Origin: Hyphomicrobiales bacterium
Lineage (GTDB): Bacteria; Pseudomonadota; Alphaproteobacteria; Rhizobiales; Xanthobacteraceae
Direction: 5' to 3'
DNA length: 8,277 nt
NCBI GenBank assembly: GCA_016201085.1
Contig: JACQDO010000052.1
Coordinates: 1 to 8,277, forward strand
The notes under the pieces were generated by a model. It was given only the letters and a program-made list of their open reading frames with translations. It had not been told where the DNA came from and searched no databases. The position numbers and the translations under genes are program-made. Shown in pieces: positions 1 to 7,411 of this stretch. Each line of letters starts with the position of its first letter. Within the stretch, counting starts at the first letter, position 1.

Positions 1-898
1 TCATGGCGCTGATCGAGGAAATCAGCCCCAGACAGATCAGCGTGCCGACGATGACCCCGCCGCGCGCGCCGAAAATATGCTCGCCGACGACGGTGGCGAC
101 CTGGATCTGGCCCGCGAACTTTTCGATCGGCGTGGTGGTGAGAAACACGGCGTTGAGGGCCACGTACAGCACCAGCACGATAGCGACGCCCGCGAACAGC
201 GCGCGCGGCAGCGTTCGGTTTGGCTCGTGAATTTCGCCGATGATGTAGGTCGACGCGTTCCAGCCGGAATAGGCATACATCACGAAGGCCAAGTTGATGG
301 CGAAGGCGGCGCTGACGATCTGGCCGAAATCGCCGCTGGCCGGCGCAAACGAGATCGGCTGCGGCTGGCCGGCCGCGAAGCCGGCAATGACAAAGATGAC
401 GATGGGCACGAGCTTGATCACGGTCGACACGTTCTGGAACGCCGAGCCGTAGCGAATGCCGCACAGGTGGAAGATCGTCACCAGCCAGGTCACGCCCAGG
501 CCGAGCGCCAGCGGCGATATGCCGGGCAGCAGCGGCTTGGCGTATTCGCCGAAGGCCATGGCGGCGAGCGCGACCGGTGCCGCGAAGCCGACCGTGGCCG
601 ACAGCCAGCCGGCGAGAAAGCCGAATACCGAATGATAGGTGCGCAGCAGGAAATTATATTCGCCGCTCGAGCGCGGAAACATGGCGGCGAGTTCGGCGTA
701 GCAAGTCGCCCCGCAGAACGCCACGATGCCGCCGACCACCCACAGCAGCATCAGGGAGAAGCCGGAGCCGATGGTCTGCACCTGAAAGCCGAGGCTGGTG
801 AACACGCCGACGCCGACCATGTCGGCGACTACGATGGCCGTGGCCGCGAACGTCGTAACGCTTGCGTCCGTAACCTTGCTCGAACTTGGACCGGTCAC
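1..898 (-). CDS. APC-superfamily amino acid permease, partial (C-terminus beyond left edge)
   Basis: This is the N-terminal 299 codons of a polytopic inner-membrane amino acid transporter; the C-terminal part lies outside the window. Translation of the minus strand gives repeated hydrophobic spans, a GVGVF motif at residues 29-33 in the first helix (the helix-breaking Gly-rich substrate site of APC transporters), YAEL at 67-70 with PRSSGEY at 75-81, and YSGW at 210-213 followed by GEIHEPNR and PRAL at 221-233, the usual APC loop signature. The pattern looks closest to the LAT/SteT-like branch of the family, typically near 450 residues. I chose the GTG at 898-896 because a GGGAG Shine-Dalgarno sequence lies 7 bases upstream; an in-frame GTG two codons earlier would sit only one base from that site. 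The frame is closed upstream by a TAA. The gene is divergent from the hydrolase gene at 1050. Substrate is unknown. Confidence 0.9.
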   Translation of the reverse strand, partial: MTGPSSSKVTDASVTTFAATAIVVADMVGVGVFTSLGFQVQTIGSGFSLMLLWVVGGIVAFCGATCYAELAAMFPRSSGEYNFLLRTYHSVFGFLAGWLSATVGFAAPVALAAMAFGEYAKPLLPGISPLALGLGVTWLVTIFHLCGIRYGSAFQNVSTVIKLVPIVIFVIAGFAAGQPQPISFAPASGDFGQIVSAAFAINLAFVMYAYSGWNASTYIIGEIHEPNRTLPRALFAGVAIVLVLYVALNAVFLTTTPIEKFAGQIQVATVVGEHIFGARGGVIVGTLICLGLISSISAM

Positions 899-905
899 CC
901 ACACG

Positions 906-910
906 CTCCC
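906..910 (-). promoter_or_regulatory. Ribosome binding site of the APC permease
   Basis: GGGAG on the minus strand, 7 bases before the GTG at 898. It decides the start: the alternative GTG two codons upstream would be too close to this site, and the TTG further up has no comparable site. Confidence 0.6.
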
Positions 911-982
911 GCAACGCAAGAAATCGTAGTTTATGCAATATTAACCGTGCCGGTGGGATTTATTTAACGCCCACGAAATGAG

Positions 983-1001
983 TGCATTTGAATTAAATGC
1001 A
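983..1001. promoter_or_regulatory. 19-bp near-perfect palindrome, possible operator
   Basis: The sequence reads TGCATTT-GAATT-AAATGCA: two 7-base arms that are exact reverse complements around a 5-base centre in which only one base pair (990/994) breaks the symmetry. It lies in the AT-rich divergent intergenic region, about 85 bases before the permease start and 49 bases before the hydrolase start, a plausible place for a dimeric regulator to control either gene. No U-run follows it, so it does not look like a terminator. The cognate regulator is unknown and none is encoded in the window. Confidence 0.45.
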
Positions 1002-1049
1002 AACCTTTCGGGCAAAGTACCGTTTGGCAAGGAACGCCGATAGACTCGA

Positions 1050-2267
1050 ATGGGCCGCCCGAGTTTTGCGGCAATCGGCGGCCAAGATGGTGCCTTGGGT
1101 CCCGGTATGGCTTTGGAAATTTTGAAGAAAACAGGCATTGGCGAGGCGGCGCATCGGCGCTGGCGCGGCGCCGGCGGGCGTCGCGCCGGCTTCGGCCTGC
1201 TGCTGACTTTGCCGCTCGCATTGCTTGTTGTTCCGCTGCCACAGAGCGGCGCTAATTCGCAGCCGATCGCGCCGCTTGCCCGCCCGGCGCACCGGCCGGT
1301 CGTCGAACTCATCGCGCAACGGCAGCCGCCGGCCGGCACCGCGGCGCGATTGCAAACCGCGCACACGCGCGCGCAACCGCAAAAGCAGCCGCCGCGCGCC
1401 GCGCCGCTGGCGCAGGCGAAAACCGAAATCGTCAAATTCGCCAGCGCGCCTTTCCCTTACGAGGGCACGGTGCCGGGCAGCGACGAGCCGTTCCTGAACG
1501 TGATCAAGGACAAGCGCAAAGGCCATCGCACGGCGCGCGGCGCGGTGCTCTGGCAAGACACGGTCTTCAACGACAGCCGGGTGCTGCTGCACATGCCGAG
1601 CGGCTTCGACATCAACCGCCCCGCGGTGATGGTGGTCTATTTCCATGGCCACGGCGCCGAGCTGTCGCGCGACGTGCTCGGCCGGCAGAACGTGCCGGAA
1701 CAGATCTCGGCCTCCGGCGTGAATGCCGTGCTGGTGGCGCCGCAATTTGCCGTCGATGCGCACGATTCGAGCGCCGGCCGCTTCTGGCAGCCGGGCGGCT
1801 TCGCGCGCTTTCTCAACGAGGCCAGCAAGAAACTGGCCAAGCTTTACGGTCCGCAGGTCAACGCCAAGAGATTCGCCAATATGCCGGTGATCATCGTCGC
1901 CTACAGCGGCGGCTATTTGCCGGCGGCCTGGAGCATCCGCAACGGCGGCCTCGGCACGCGTCTGCGCGGTCTGGTGCTGCTCGACGCGCTGTACGGCGAG
2001 CTCGGCCACTTCGCCGCCTGGATCAAGAACTCGAGGTCGGCGTTCTTCGTCAGCGCCTATACCAGTTCGACACGCCGGCAGAACCTCGAACTCGCCAGAA
2101 TTCTGGACGAGAAGAACGTGCGTTACAGCGCCGATATCGGCGACAAGCTCTGGCGTGGCCGCAACGTCTCTTTGTTGCCGACCGGCGAGGACGTCAACCA
2201 CCAGGATTTCGTGACCAACGCCTGGACCAGCAATCCGATCGCGGACATTTTGAACAAGCTCAATTGA
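1050..2267 (+). CDS. Alpha/beta-hydrolase-like protein with N-terminal membrane anchor or signal peptide
   Basis: A 405-residue protein of unknown substrate. After a basic N-terminus (RRWRG, RR at residues 37-45) comes one hydrophobic span at about 48-62, which suggests a signal anchor or uncleaved signal and puts the rest in the periplasm. Residues about 68-125 are a low-complexity Pro/Ala/Gln/Arg linker. The C-terminal part looks like an alpha/beta-hydrolase: strand VMVVYF then HGHG (199-202, candidate oxyanion loop), strand IIVAYSGG with Ser286 in a nucleophile-elbow-like AYSGG instead of GxSxG, LVLLDALYG with Asp312, and VNHQDF with His384. Ser286/Asp312/His384 is my proposed triad, by pattern only. 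Met1 is the first start after an in-frame TAG at 1041; a second ATG at 1107 (Met20) is equally credible because neither has a well-placed Shine-Dalgarno. A longer minus-strand frame covers the gene but has shadow-like composition. It is convergent with the Bug gene, 32 bases apart. Confidence 0.8.
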   Translation: MGRPSFAAIGGQDGALGPGMALEILKKTGIGEAAHRRWRGAGGRRAGFGLLLTLPLALLVVPLPQSGANSQPIAPLARPAHRPVVELIAQRQPPAGTAARLQTAHTRAQPQKQPPRAAPLAQAKTEIVKFASAPFPYEGTVPGSDEPFLNVIKDKRKGHRTARGAVLWQDTVFNDSRVLLHMPSGFDINRPAVMVVYFHGHGAELSRDVLGRQNVPEQISASGVNAVLVAPQFAVDAHDSSAGRFWQPGGFARFLNEASKKLAKLYGPQVNAKRFANMPVIIVAYSGGYLPAAWSIRNGGLGTRLRGLVLLDALYGELGHFAAWIKNSRSAFFVSAYTSSTRRQNLELARILDEKNVRYSADIGDKLWRGRNVSLLPTGEDVNHQDFVTNAWTSNPIADILNKLN

Positions 2268-2299
2268 GTTTGAATCGCCGGCGCGGTTTATTCCGCCCG

Positions 2300-3277
2300 C
2301 TATTTCTTCTTCGCCGCGTCCATGTCGTGGATGATGCCCGCCCAACGCTCCGTTTCGCTGCGGATGAAGCGGCGAAAATCCTCCGGGCTGCCGCCGAGCG
2401 CGTCCAATCCCTGCACGTGCAGTTGCTTCAACAAGTCCGCATCCTTAAGCGCGTCGTTGGTCGCTGTGGCAAGCTTGTCGATGACCGCAGCCGGCGTACC
2501 GGCCGGCGCCATGATGCCGAACCAGACGCCGGTATCGAAGCCGGGCAGCGCCGTTTCGGAGATCGTCGGCAGCTCGGGGGCGGCGCTGGCGCGTTTGGTC
2601 TGCGTGGTGGCCAGCGCCTTCACAGTGCCCTGGTTGATATGCCCGAGCACGGTCGAGGCCGGCGAGAACATGAGCTGAATGCGGCCGGCGATGAGGTCGG
2701 TAAGCTGCTGGGCGCTGCCGGGATAGATCACGGCGGTCATTTGGATGCCGGCCATCTTTTTGAACAGCTCGGCCGTCAGTTGCGGCCCGCTGCCGATGCC
2801 GGAGGCGCCGTATAGCAACTCACCGGGTTTTTGCTTGGCGAGCGCGATCAGGCCTTTGACGTCGCCGACACCGAGCGTCGGATTGACCACGAGGATATTC
2901 GGGATCGAGCCGACCAAAGCGACCGGCGCCAGGTCCTTCTCGAAATTGGCGCCCTTGCCGGGCATCAGCGAGGTATTGATCGTGGCGGCGACCGTCGCCA
3001 GCAGCAAAGTGTAGCCGTCCTTCTGAGCATGCGCGACGTATGCGGTGGCGATCAAGCTGCTGGCGCCGGGCCGGTTCTCCACGATCACCGACTGGCCGAG
3101 GAGGTGGCCGAGCTCGTGGCCGACGATGCGGGCGGTGATGTCGCCGCTGGAGCCGGCGGCGAAACCGACGATCAGGCGGATCGGGCGCGTCGGGTAGCTC
3201 TCCTGCGCCGATGCGGGAAGCGGCAGGAGCGGCAACAAGGCGGCGACGAGGAGAATGAGTCTGCTTAACAGAGCCAT
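2300..3277 (-). CDS. Bug/TctC-family tripartite tricarboxylate transporter substrate-binding protein
   Basis: A 325-residue periplasmic solute-binding protein, the normal length for the Bug (TctC) family, whose members bind carboxylates and other small ligands for TTT-type secondary transporters. A signal peptide is evident: Arg6, hydrophobic core 7-20, and a likely cleavage after Ala-Ser-Ala at 24. Family marks follow: YPTRPIRLIVGFAAG at 28-42 with the SGD ligand loop, VENRPGA at 66-72, a DGYTLLL strand at 87-93, LIAGRIQLMF at 195-204, the WFGIMAPAGTP segment at 252-262, and a C-terminal PEDFRRFIRSE helix. The start follows the stop of the UbiD-like gene by 2 bases and has no clear Shine-Dalgarno, so translation is probably coupled to that gene. 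No TctA or TctB membrane subunit is present, as is common for the many orphan Bug genes. The ligand is unknown; context suggests an organic or aromatic acid. Confidence 0.93.
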   Translation of the reverse strand: MALLSRLILLVAALLPLLPLPASAQESYPTRPIRLIVGFAAGSSGDITARIVGHELGHLLGQSVIVENRPGASSLIATAYVAHAQKDGYTLLLATVAATINTSLMPGKGANFEKDLAPVALVGSIPNILVVNPTLGVGDVKGLIALAKQKPGELLYGASGIGSGPQLTAELFKKMAGIQMTAVIYPGSAQQLTDLIAGRIQLMFSPASTVLGHINQGTVKALATTQTKRASAAPELPTISETALPGFDTGVWFGIMAPAGTPAAVIDKLATATNDALKDADLLKQLHVQGLDALGGSPEDFRRFIRSETERWAGIIHDMDAAKKK

Positions 3278-3279
3278 TG

Positions 3280-4950
3280 TCAGGATTTTTTCTTGTTTTT
3301 GTCGGCGTCGCGCACCGGCGTTTCCGGTGTGAGGCCGCCGCGCCGGCGCGCGCTGGTCTCGGCACCGCTAACCTCCCACGCGCCGTCCACTGCGCGCTTT
3401 GCATAAACATCATAGCGCTCGTCCCAATCGCCGAGCGAATAGCCATGCCAGGGCGGCTGCGGCGTGATCGCCGGCAGGCCCAATTCGTCCCAGATGACGC
3501 GCGCCTTCTCCATGAACTCGCGGCCGGGCAAAGCGAGCGGCGGCGCGCTCGCCTTTAGCGTGGCGTCGATCAGAATGGTGGAATCCTCGCGCTTGCCGGA
3601 TTTCGGCCCGTGCCCGGCCGACCGGTACGGCGCGACCTGCACGTCGATGCCAGGGTCGGAACGATAGGCCAGCGACCAGAACACCGCGTCGGTGTTGGTC
3701 GGATCGATGTCCTCGCTCACCGCGATGCACATCTTGCCGCAGTCGGCGCGTAAGCTGGCGGCGCCGCGCAAAGCCCGCCAAATTTCGGTGCGCGCGGTGC
3801 CGTGCGCGAACTGCACGAAGATCACCTTGCGCAAATTGGTGAGCGGCTCGTGCATCGCCACGCGCTTGACGCCGCGGATGCCGAGCTGGTCGCGCAGATG
3901 CGTGAGGAACATCGGCTCGAACGCCACCTTCTTCATCACGCTCGATTCGCTCGGCGTCACCTGGCTGATAATGGAGACGAACACCGGGCTACGCTTGTGC
4001 GTGATGGCGGTCACCCGCATCGACATGTTGAAGTCCTCGAGCGCGACATGGCCGTGGCTTTCGCCGAACGGACCTTCCGGCTCGAGCAGCTCGCTGTCGA
4101 TCAGGCCTTCGATGACGATTTCGGCGTCGGCCGGCACGTTGAGATCGACGCTTAGCGCGCGCGCGATGCGGATGGGCGCTCCGGCCAGCCCGCCGGCCAC
4201 CGCCATCTCGTCCTGGTCGATGGCGAGCTTCTGTGGGCCGGTAAACAGCACCACCGGCGCGCAGCCGATGACGATGGCGCAGGGCATCGGCTCCTTGCGT
4301 TTCTGATACTTGCGCCAGTGCAGATAACCGCCGGCGCCGCCGGGGCGCGACGACATGCGCACGCCCAGCCGGTCGGTGGCCTTGAGCGCGGCGCGATAGG
4401 TGCCCATGTTCTGCACGCCGGTTTCCGGATCGCGCGTGATGCAGAGCGTGGCGGTCAGATACGGCGCGGAATCGAAGCCGGGCGTCGATACCGGCACCGG
4501 CAGGCGCGCCAGTCCATTGCCGGGCCCGCGCAAGGCGTCGCCTTTGATGACGACCTCCTGGCAGGGCGCCGATGTGGTCATCACTGGCGCGATCGGATGG
4601 GCGACCGCGCGCAGCCAGGCCTTGCCGATATCCTCGACCGCGCAGCCCATGCCGGCGGCGTAGATTTGCGGCGAGGCGCCGAGCGCGCCGACCGCCACCG
4701 GAATGTCGTAGCGGCGGCCGGAGCCATCCACGACATTGGTGAACAGGAAGGCGCGGCGGTCGTCCTCGCGCAGGCCGCCCTGGAACTGCCAGCGCACCAG
4801 CGGATGCAGCTCGCGGTCCTTGTCGATGGCGCGCTCGATGCGCGTCACCAGCCCGCGCGCCTCCAGCGCGCGCAGATGCGCCTGAAAATCCACGGGCGGG
4901 CCCGCGGCGGCCGTCGCGCTGTCGGTCTTGGCTTTGGCTTTATCCAGCAT
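3280..4950 (-). CDS. UbiD-family prenylated-FMN-dependent decarboxylase
   Basis: A 556-residue cytosolic (de)carboxylase. UbiD enzymes use prenylated FMN, made by UbiX, to reversibly decarboxylate aromatic or alpha,beta-unsaturated acids. Visible marks: NMGTYR at 181-186, GGAGGY..HW with His211, the PMPCAIVIG strand at 221-229, the EMAVAGGLAGAP segment from Glu248, and EPEGPFGESHG at 290-300. By pattern alignment with fungal Fdc1, Arg186, Glu292 and Glu297 match its Arg173/Glu277/Glu282 triad with near-identical spacing, and Asn181, His211 and Glu248 are the likely metal ligands. All key residues seem intact, so it should be active if prFMN is supplied. The protein ends in a Lys-rich tail (KNKKKS) beyond the family core. 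It starts 51 bases after livF and is followed by bug after 2 bases. It is probably a catabolic paralogue rather than the ubiquinone-pathway UbiD, given the transporter context; the substrate is undetermined and no ubiX is in view. Confidence 0.93.
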   Translation of the reverse strand: MLDKAKAKTDSATAAAGPPVDFQAHLRALEARGLVTRIERAIDKDRELHPLVRWQFQGGLREDDRRAFLFTNVVDGSGRRYDIPVAVGALGASPQIYAAGMGCAVEDIGKAWLRAVAHPIAPVMTTSAPCQEVVIKGDALRGPGNGLARLPVPVSTPGFDSAPYLTATLCITRDPETGVQNMGTYRAALKATDRLGVRMSSRPGGAGGYLHWRKYQKRKEPMPCAIVIGCAPVVLFTGPQKLAIDQDEMAVAGGLAGAPIRIARALSVDLNVPADAEIVIEGLIDSELLEPEGPFGESHGHVALEDFNMSMRVTAITHKRSPVFVSIISQVTPSESSVMKKVAFEPMFLTHLRDQLGIRGVKRVAMHEPLTNLRKVIFVQFAHGTARTEIWRALRGAASLRADCGKMCIAVSEDIDPTNTDAVFWSLAYRSDPGIDVQVAPYRSAGHGPKSGKREDSTILIDATLKASAPPLALPGREFMEKARVIWDELGLPAITPQPPWHGYSLGDWDERYDVYAKRAVDGAWEVSGAETSARRRGGLTPETPVRDADKNKKKS

Positions 4951-5001
4951 TGCAGGCGGCTCGTCGCAAGGAGCGGGCAGTGTACAACAACGGCCGTGCG
5001 C

Positions 5002-5700
5002 TCACACCTGCAGATAGCGCTGGCGCACGCTCGGGTCGGCGGCCAATTGCGCCGAGGTGCCGGTCCAGGCGACCTCGCCCTTTTCCAGCACGACATGGCG
5101 GTCGGCGAGCTTGAGGAGCGCGTCGAGGTGCTTGTCGACCAGCAGGATCGACTGGCCCTCGGCCTTCAGGCGCGCCAGGCAGGCCCAGATTTCGGCGCGC
5201 AGCAGCGGCGCCAGGCCCTCGGTCGCCTCGTCGAGGATCAGCAGGCTGGGGTTGGTCATCAGCGCGCGGCCGATCGCCAGCATCTGCTGCTCGCCGCCGG
5301 AGAGCTCGTCGCCCAGGTGGCCGCGGCGCTCGGCCAGCTTGGGGAAGAATTGGTAGACGCGCTCCAGCGTCCAACGCGGGGCGCCGAAACGCGCCGCGGA
5401 AGTTGCGACCAGGTTCTCCTCGACGCTCAGCGTGGTGAACACCTCGCGGCCTTCCGGCACGAGACCTAAGCCCGCCTGCGCGATGCGGTAGGGCGGCAGG
5501 CCGACCAGCGAGCGGCCGTCGAAGCTCGCTTGCCCGCCGGTGGCCGGCAGCAGGCCCATCAGCGTGCGGATGGTCGTGGTCTTGCCCATGCCGTTGCGGC
5601 CGAGCAGGGTGACGACTTCGCCTGATTGAATCGAGAAACTCACGCCGAAGAGGACCTGCGAGGGTCCGTAGGCGGCGCACAGCTTGTCGACCGTCAGCAT
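5002..5700 (-). CDS. livF: HAAT-family ABC transporter ATP-binding protein LivF
   Basis: A 232-residue ATPase subunit of a branched-chain-amino-acid-type importer, of normal LivF length. Walker A is GRNGMGKTT at 34-42; VPEGREVF at 81-88 is the LivF-specific segment replacing the usual Q-loop Gln; the ABC signature is LSGGEQQ at 133-139; Walker B is LLILDE at 153-158 followed by the LivF-typical EGLAP at 161-165; the ADR motif is at 199-201. The switch region reads LLVDKH (187-191) where many LivF proteins have VEQN. It would pair with LivG as a nucleotide-binding heterodimer on the cytoplasmic face. The start lies 4 bases after the livG stop with GGAG 7 bases upstream (5708-5711). It is followed after 51 bases by the UbiD-like gene. 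Liv symbols are used at family level: the substrate may not be a branched-chain amino acid. Confidence 0.96.
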   Translation of the reverse strand: MLTVDKLCAAYGPSQVLFGVSFSIQSGEVVTLLGRNGMGKTTTIRTLMGLLPATGGQASFDGRSLVGLPPYRIAQAGLGLVPEGREVFTTLSVEENLVATSAARFGAPRWTLERVYQFFPKLAERRGHLGDELSGGEQQMLAIGRALMTNPSLLILDEATEGLAPLLRAEIWACLARLKAEGQSILLVDKHLDALLKLADRHVVLEKGEVAWTGTSAQLAADPSVRQRYLQV

Positions 5701-5704
5701 CGCC

Positions 5705-6453
<749 letters not shown>

Positions 6454-6457
<4 letters not shown>

Positions 6458-7410
6458 GTTGGCCGCTCCGTGCGCTGCTTGCGCCATCCCGACGTCACCA
6501 GCGCCGCCAGACCGAGTAGGCCGCCGCGCGCCAGCAGCACGACCAGCACCAGCAGCGGGCCAAAGATCATCTTCCAGTTTTCGGTCAGGCCGGACAGATA
6601 TTCGCCCAGCAGCGAATAGGCCAGCGTGCCGACGATAGCGCCATGTAGCGTGCCGAGCCCGCCGAGGATGATCATGATGATCAATTCGCCGGAACGCTGC
6701 CATGACATGTAAGCCGGGCTGACGAAATCGGTGGCGTTGGCGAGCAGGAAACCGGCCAGCCCGCCGAGCGCGCCGGAGATGGCATAGGCGGTCAGCTGAT
6801 AGCGGTAGACATCGAAGCCGAGCGTGGCCATGCGGGTGGCGTTCTCGCGCGCGCCGCGGAACACGCGGCCGAAGCGCGAGACCACCAGCGTGCGGCAAAG
6901 CGCATAGCAGCCGATCAGGCAGGCCAGCACGGTGTAGTAGAACAGCCGTTCATTCTTGAACGGCGTGAGGCCGAACAAAGTGCTGCGCGCATGCATGGTG
7001 AGGCCGTCGTCGCCGCCATAGGGCGCCAGCGATGACGCCAGGAAATACGCCATTTGCCCGAACGCCAGTGTGATCATGATGAAATAGACGCCGCGCGTGC
7101 GCAGGCAGATGCTGCCGGTGAGATAGGCGAAGGCGGTTGCGGCCAAAAGCGCGACCGGCAGCGAGATCAGCACGTCGTTGATGCCGTGGCTGGCCAGGAT
7201 GGCGACCGCATAGGCGCCGATGCCGATGAAGGCGGCATGGCCAAAGGAGACAAGGGCGCCAAAGCCGACAAGAAGATCAAGACCGAGCGCGGCGATGGCA
7301 AAGATCATCACCCGCATGAACAGGTCGAGCAGATATTTTTCCGCGCCGAATACGGCCGCCAGCGGCAGCAGCGCAAAGCCGAGGAAGATGGCGATCGGCA
7401 GGCGGTTCAT
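6454..7410 (-). CDS. livM: HAAT-family ABC transporter permease LivM
   Basis: A 318-residue inner-membrane permease subunit, of usual LivM length. It is hydrophobic throughout, with about 8-10 likely membrane segments. The family landmarks are GLDLLVGFGALVSFGHAAF (43-61) followed by GIGAYAVAIL (63-72), LRTRGVYFIMITLAFGQM (103-120), GRVFRGARENATRMATLG (181-198) in the cytoplasmic loop, and the ATPase-contacting LGGLGTLHGAIVG (249-261). It would form the transmembrane heterodimer with LivH and contact LivG/LivF. The start follows the livH stop by a single base and is preceded by AAGGGG at 7 bases; the stop overlaps the livG start. The C-terminus has a short basic tail (WRKQRTERPT). Confidence 0.96.
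6466..6469 (-). promoter_or_regulatory. Ribosome binding site of livG
   Basis: GGAG on the minus strand, 8 bases before the ATG at 6457. It supports this start over the far longer upstream extension of the same frame. Confidence 0.55.
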
Positions 7411-7411
7411 G

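Larger units (their letters stand above)
899..1049. promoter_or_regulatory. Divergent intergenic promoter region
   Basis: About 150 bases separate the divergent permease and hydrolase starts. The stretch from about 925 to 1010 is clearly more AT-rich than its surroundings, as expected for promoters. On the minus strand a TAATAT hexamer (about 937-942) or the overlapping CATAAA could serve as a -10 box for the permease, but no good -35 box sits at the right distance, so I do not assign exact promoters. A 19-bp palindrome lies at 983-1001. ATGCAA also occurs at 933-938 and again at 997-1002. Confidence 0.5.

Noticed and set aside
77..967. 296-codon plus-strand frame over the permease gene
   Set aside because: Its composition is Asp/Arg/Gly/His/Gln-rich and shadow-like, while the opposite strand encodes a clear APC permease.
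2268..2299. Possible bidirectional terminator between the convergent hydrolase and Bug genes
   Set aside because: Only a 4-bp stem (GCGG/CCGC around TTTATT at 2283-2296) with no flanking U-run can be drawn; too weak to call.
993..2345. 450-codon minus-strand open frame covering the hydrolase gene, longer than the gene itself
   Set aside because: The product is rich in His, Arg, Gln, Asp and Gly with no hydrophobic core or motif, as expected for the antisense of GC-rich coding DNA; the plus-strand product has a coherent anchor and hydrolase motifs.
4951..5001. Possible promoter or regulatory element in the 51-bp livF/ubiD-like gap
   Set aside because: I see no convincing -10/-35 pair, hairpin with a T-run, or repeat; only a weak GACGAG sits where a ribosome binding site would be.
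4318..5469. 383-codon plus-strand frame spanning parts of the UbiD-like and livF genes
   Set aside because: It crosses two well-supported genes and an intergenic gap, and its product is low-complexity Arg/Gln/Ala/Gly-rich with no recognisable domain.
6458..6898. Upstream extension of the livG frame, a possible fusion with an extra N-terminal domain
   Set aside because: The extension lies over the 3' part of livM in another frame and is Arg/His/Pro-rich; the ATPase domain begins exactly at the ATG at 6457, which has its own GGAG.
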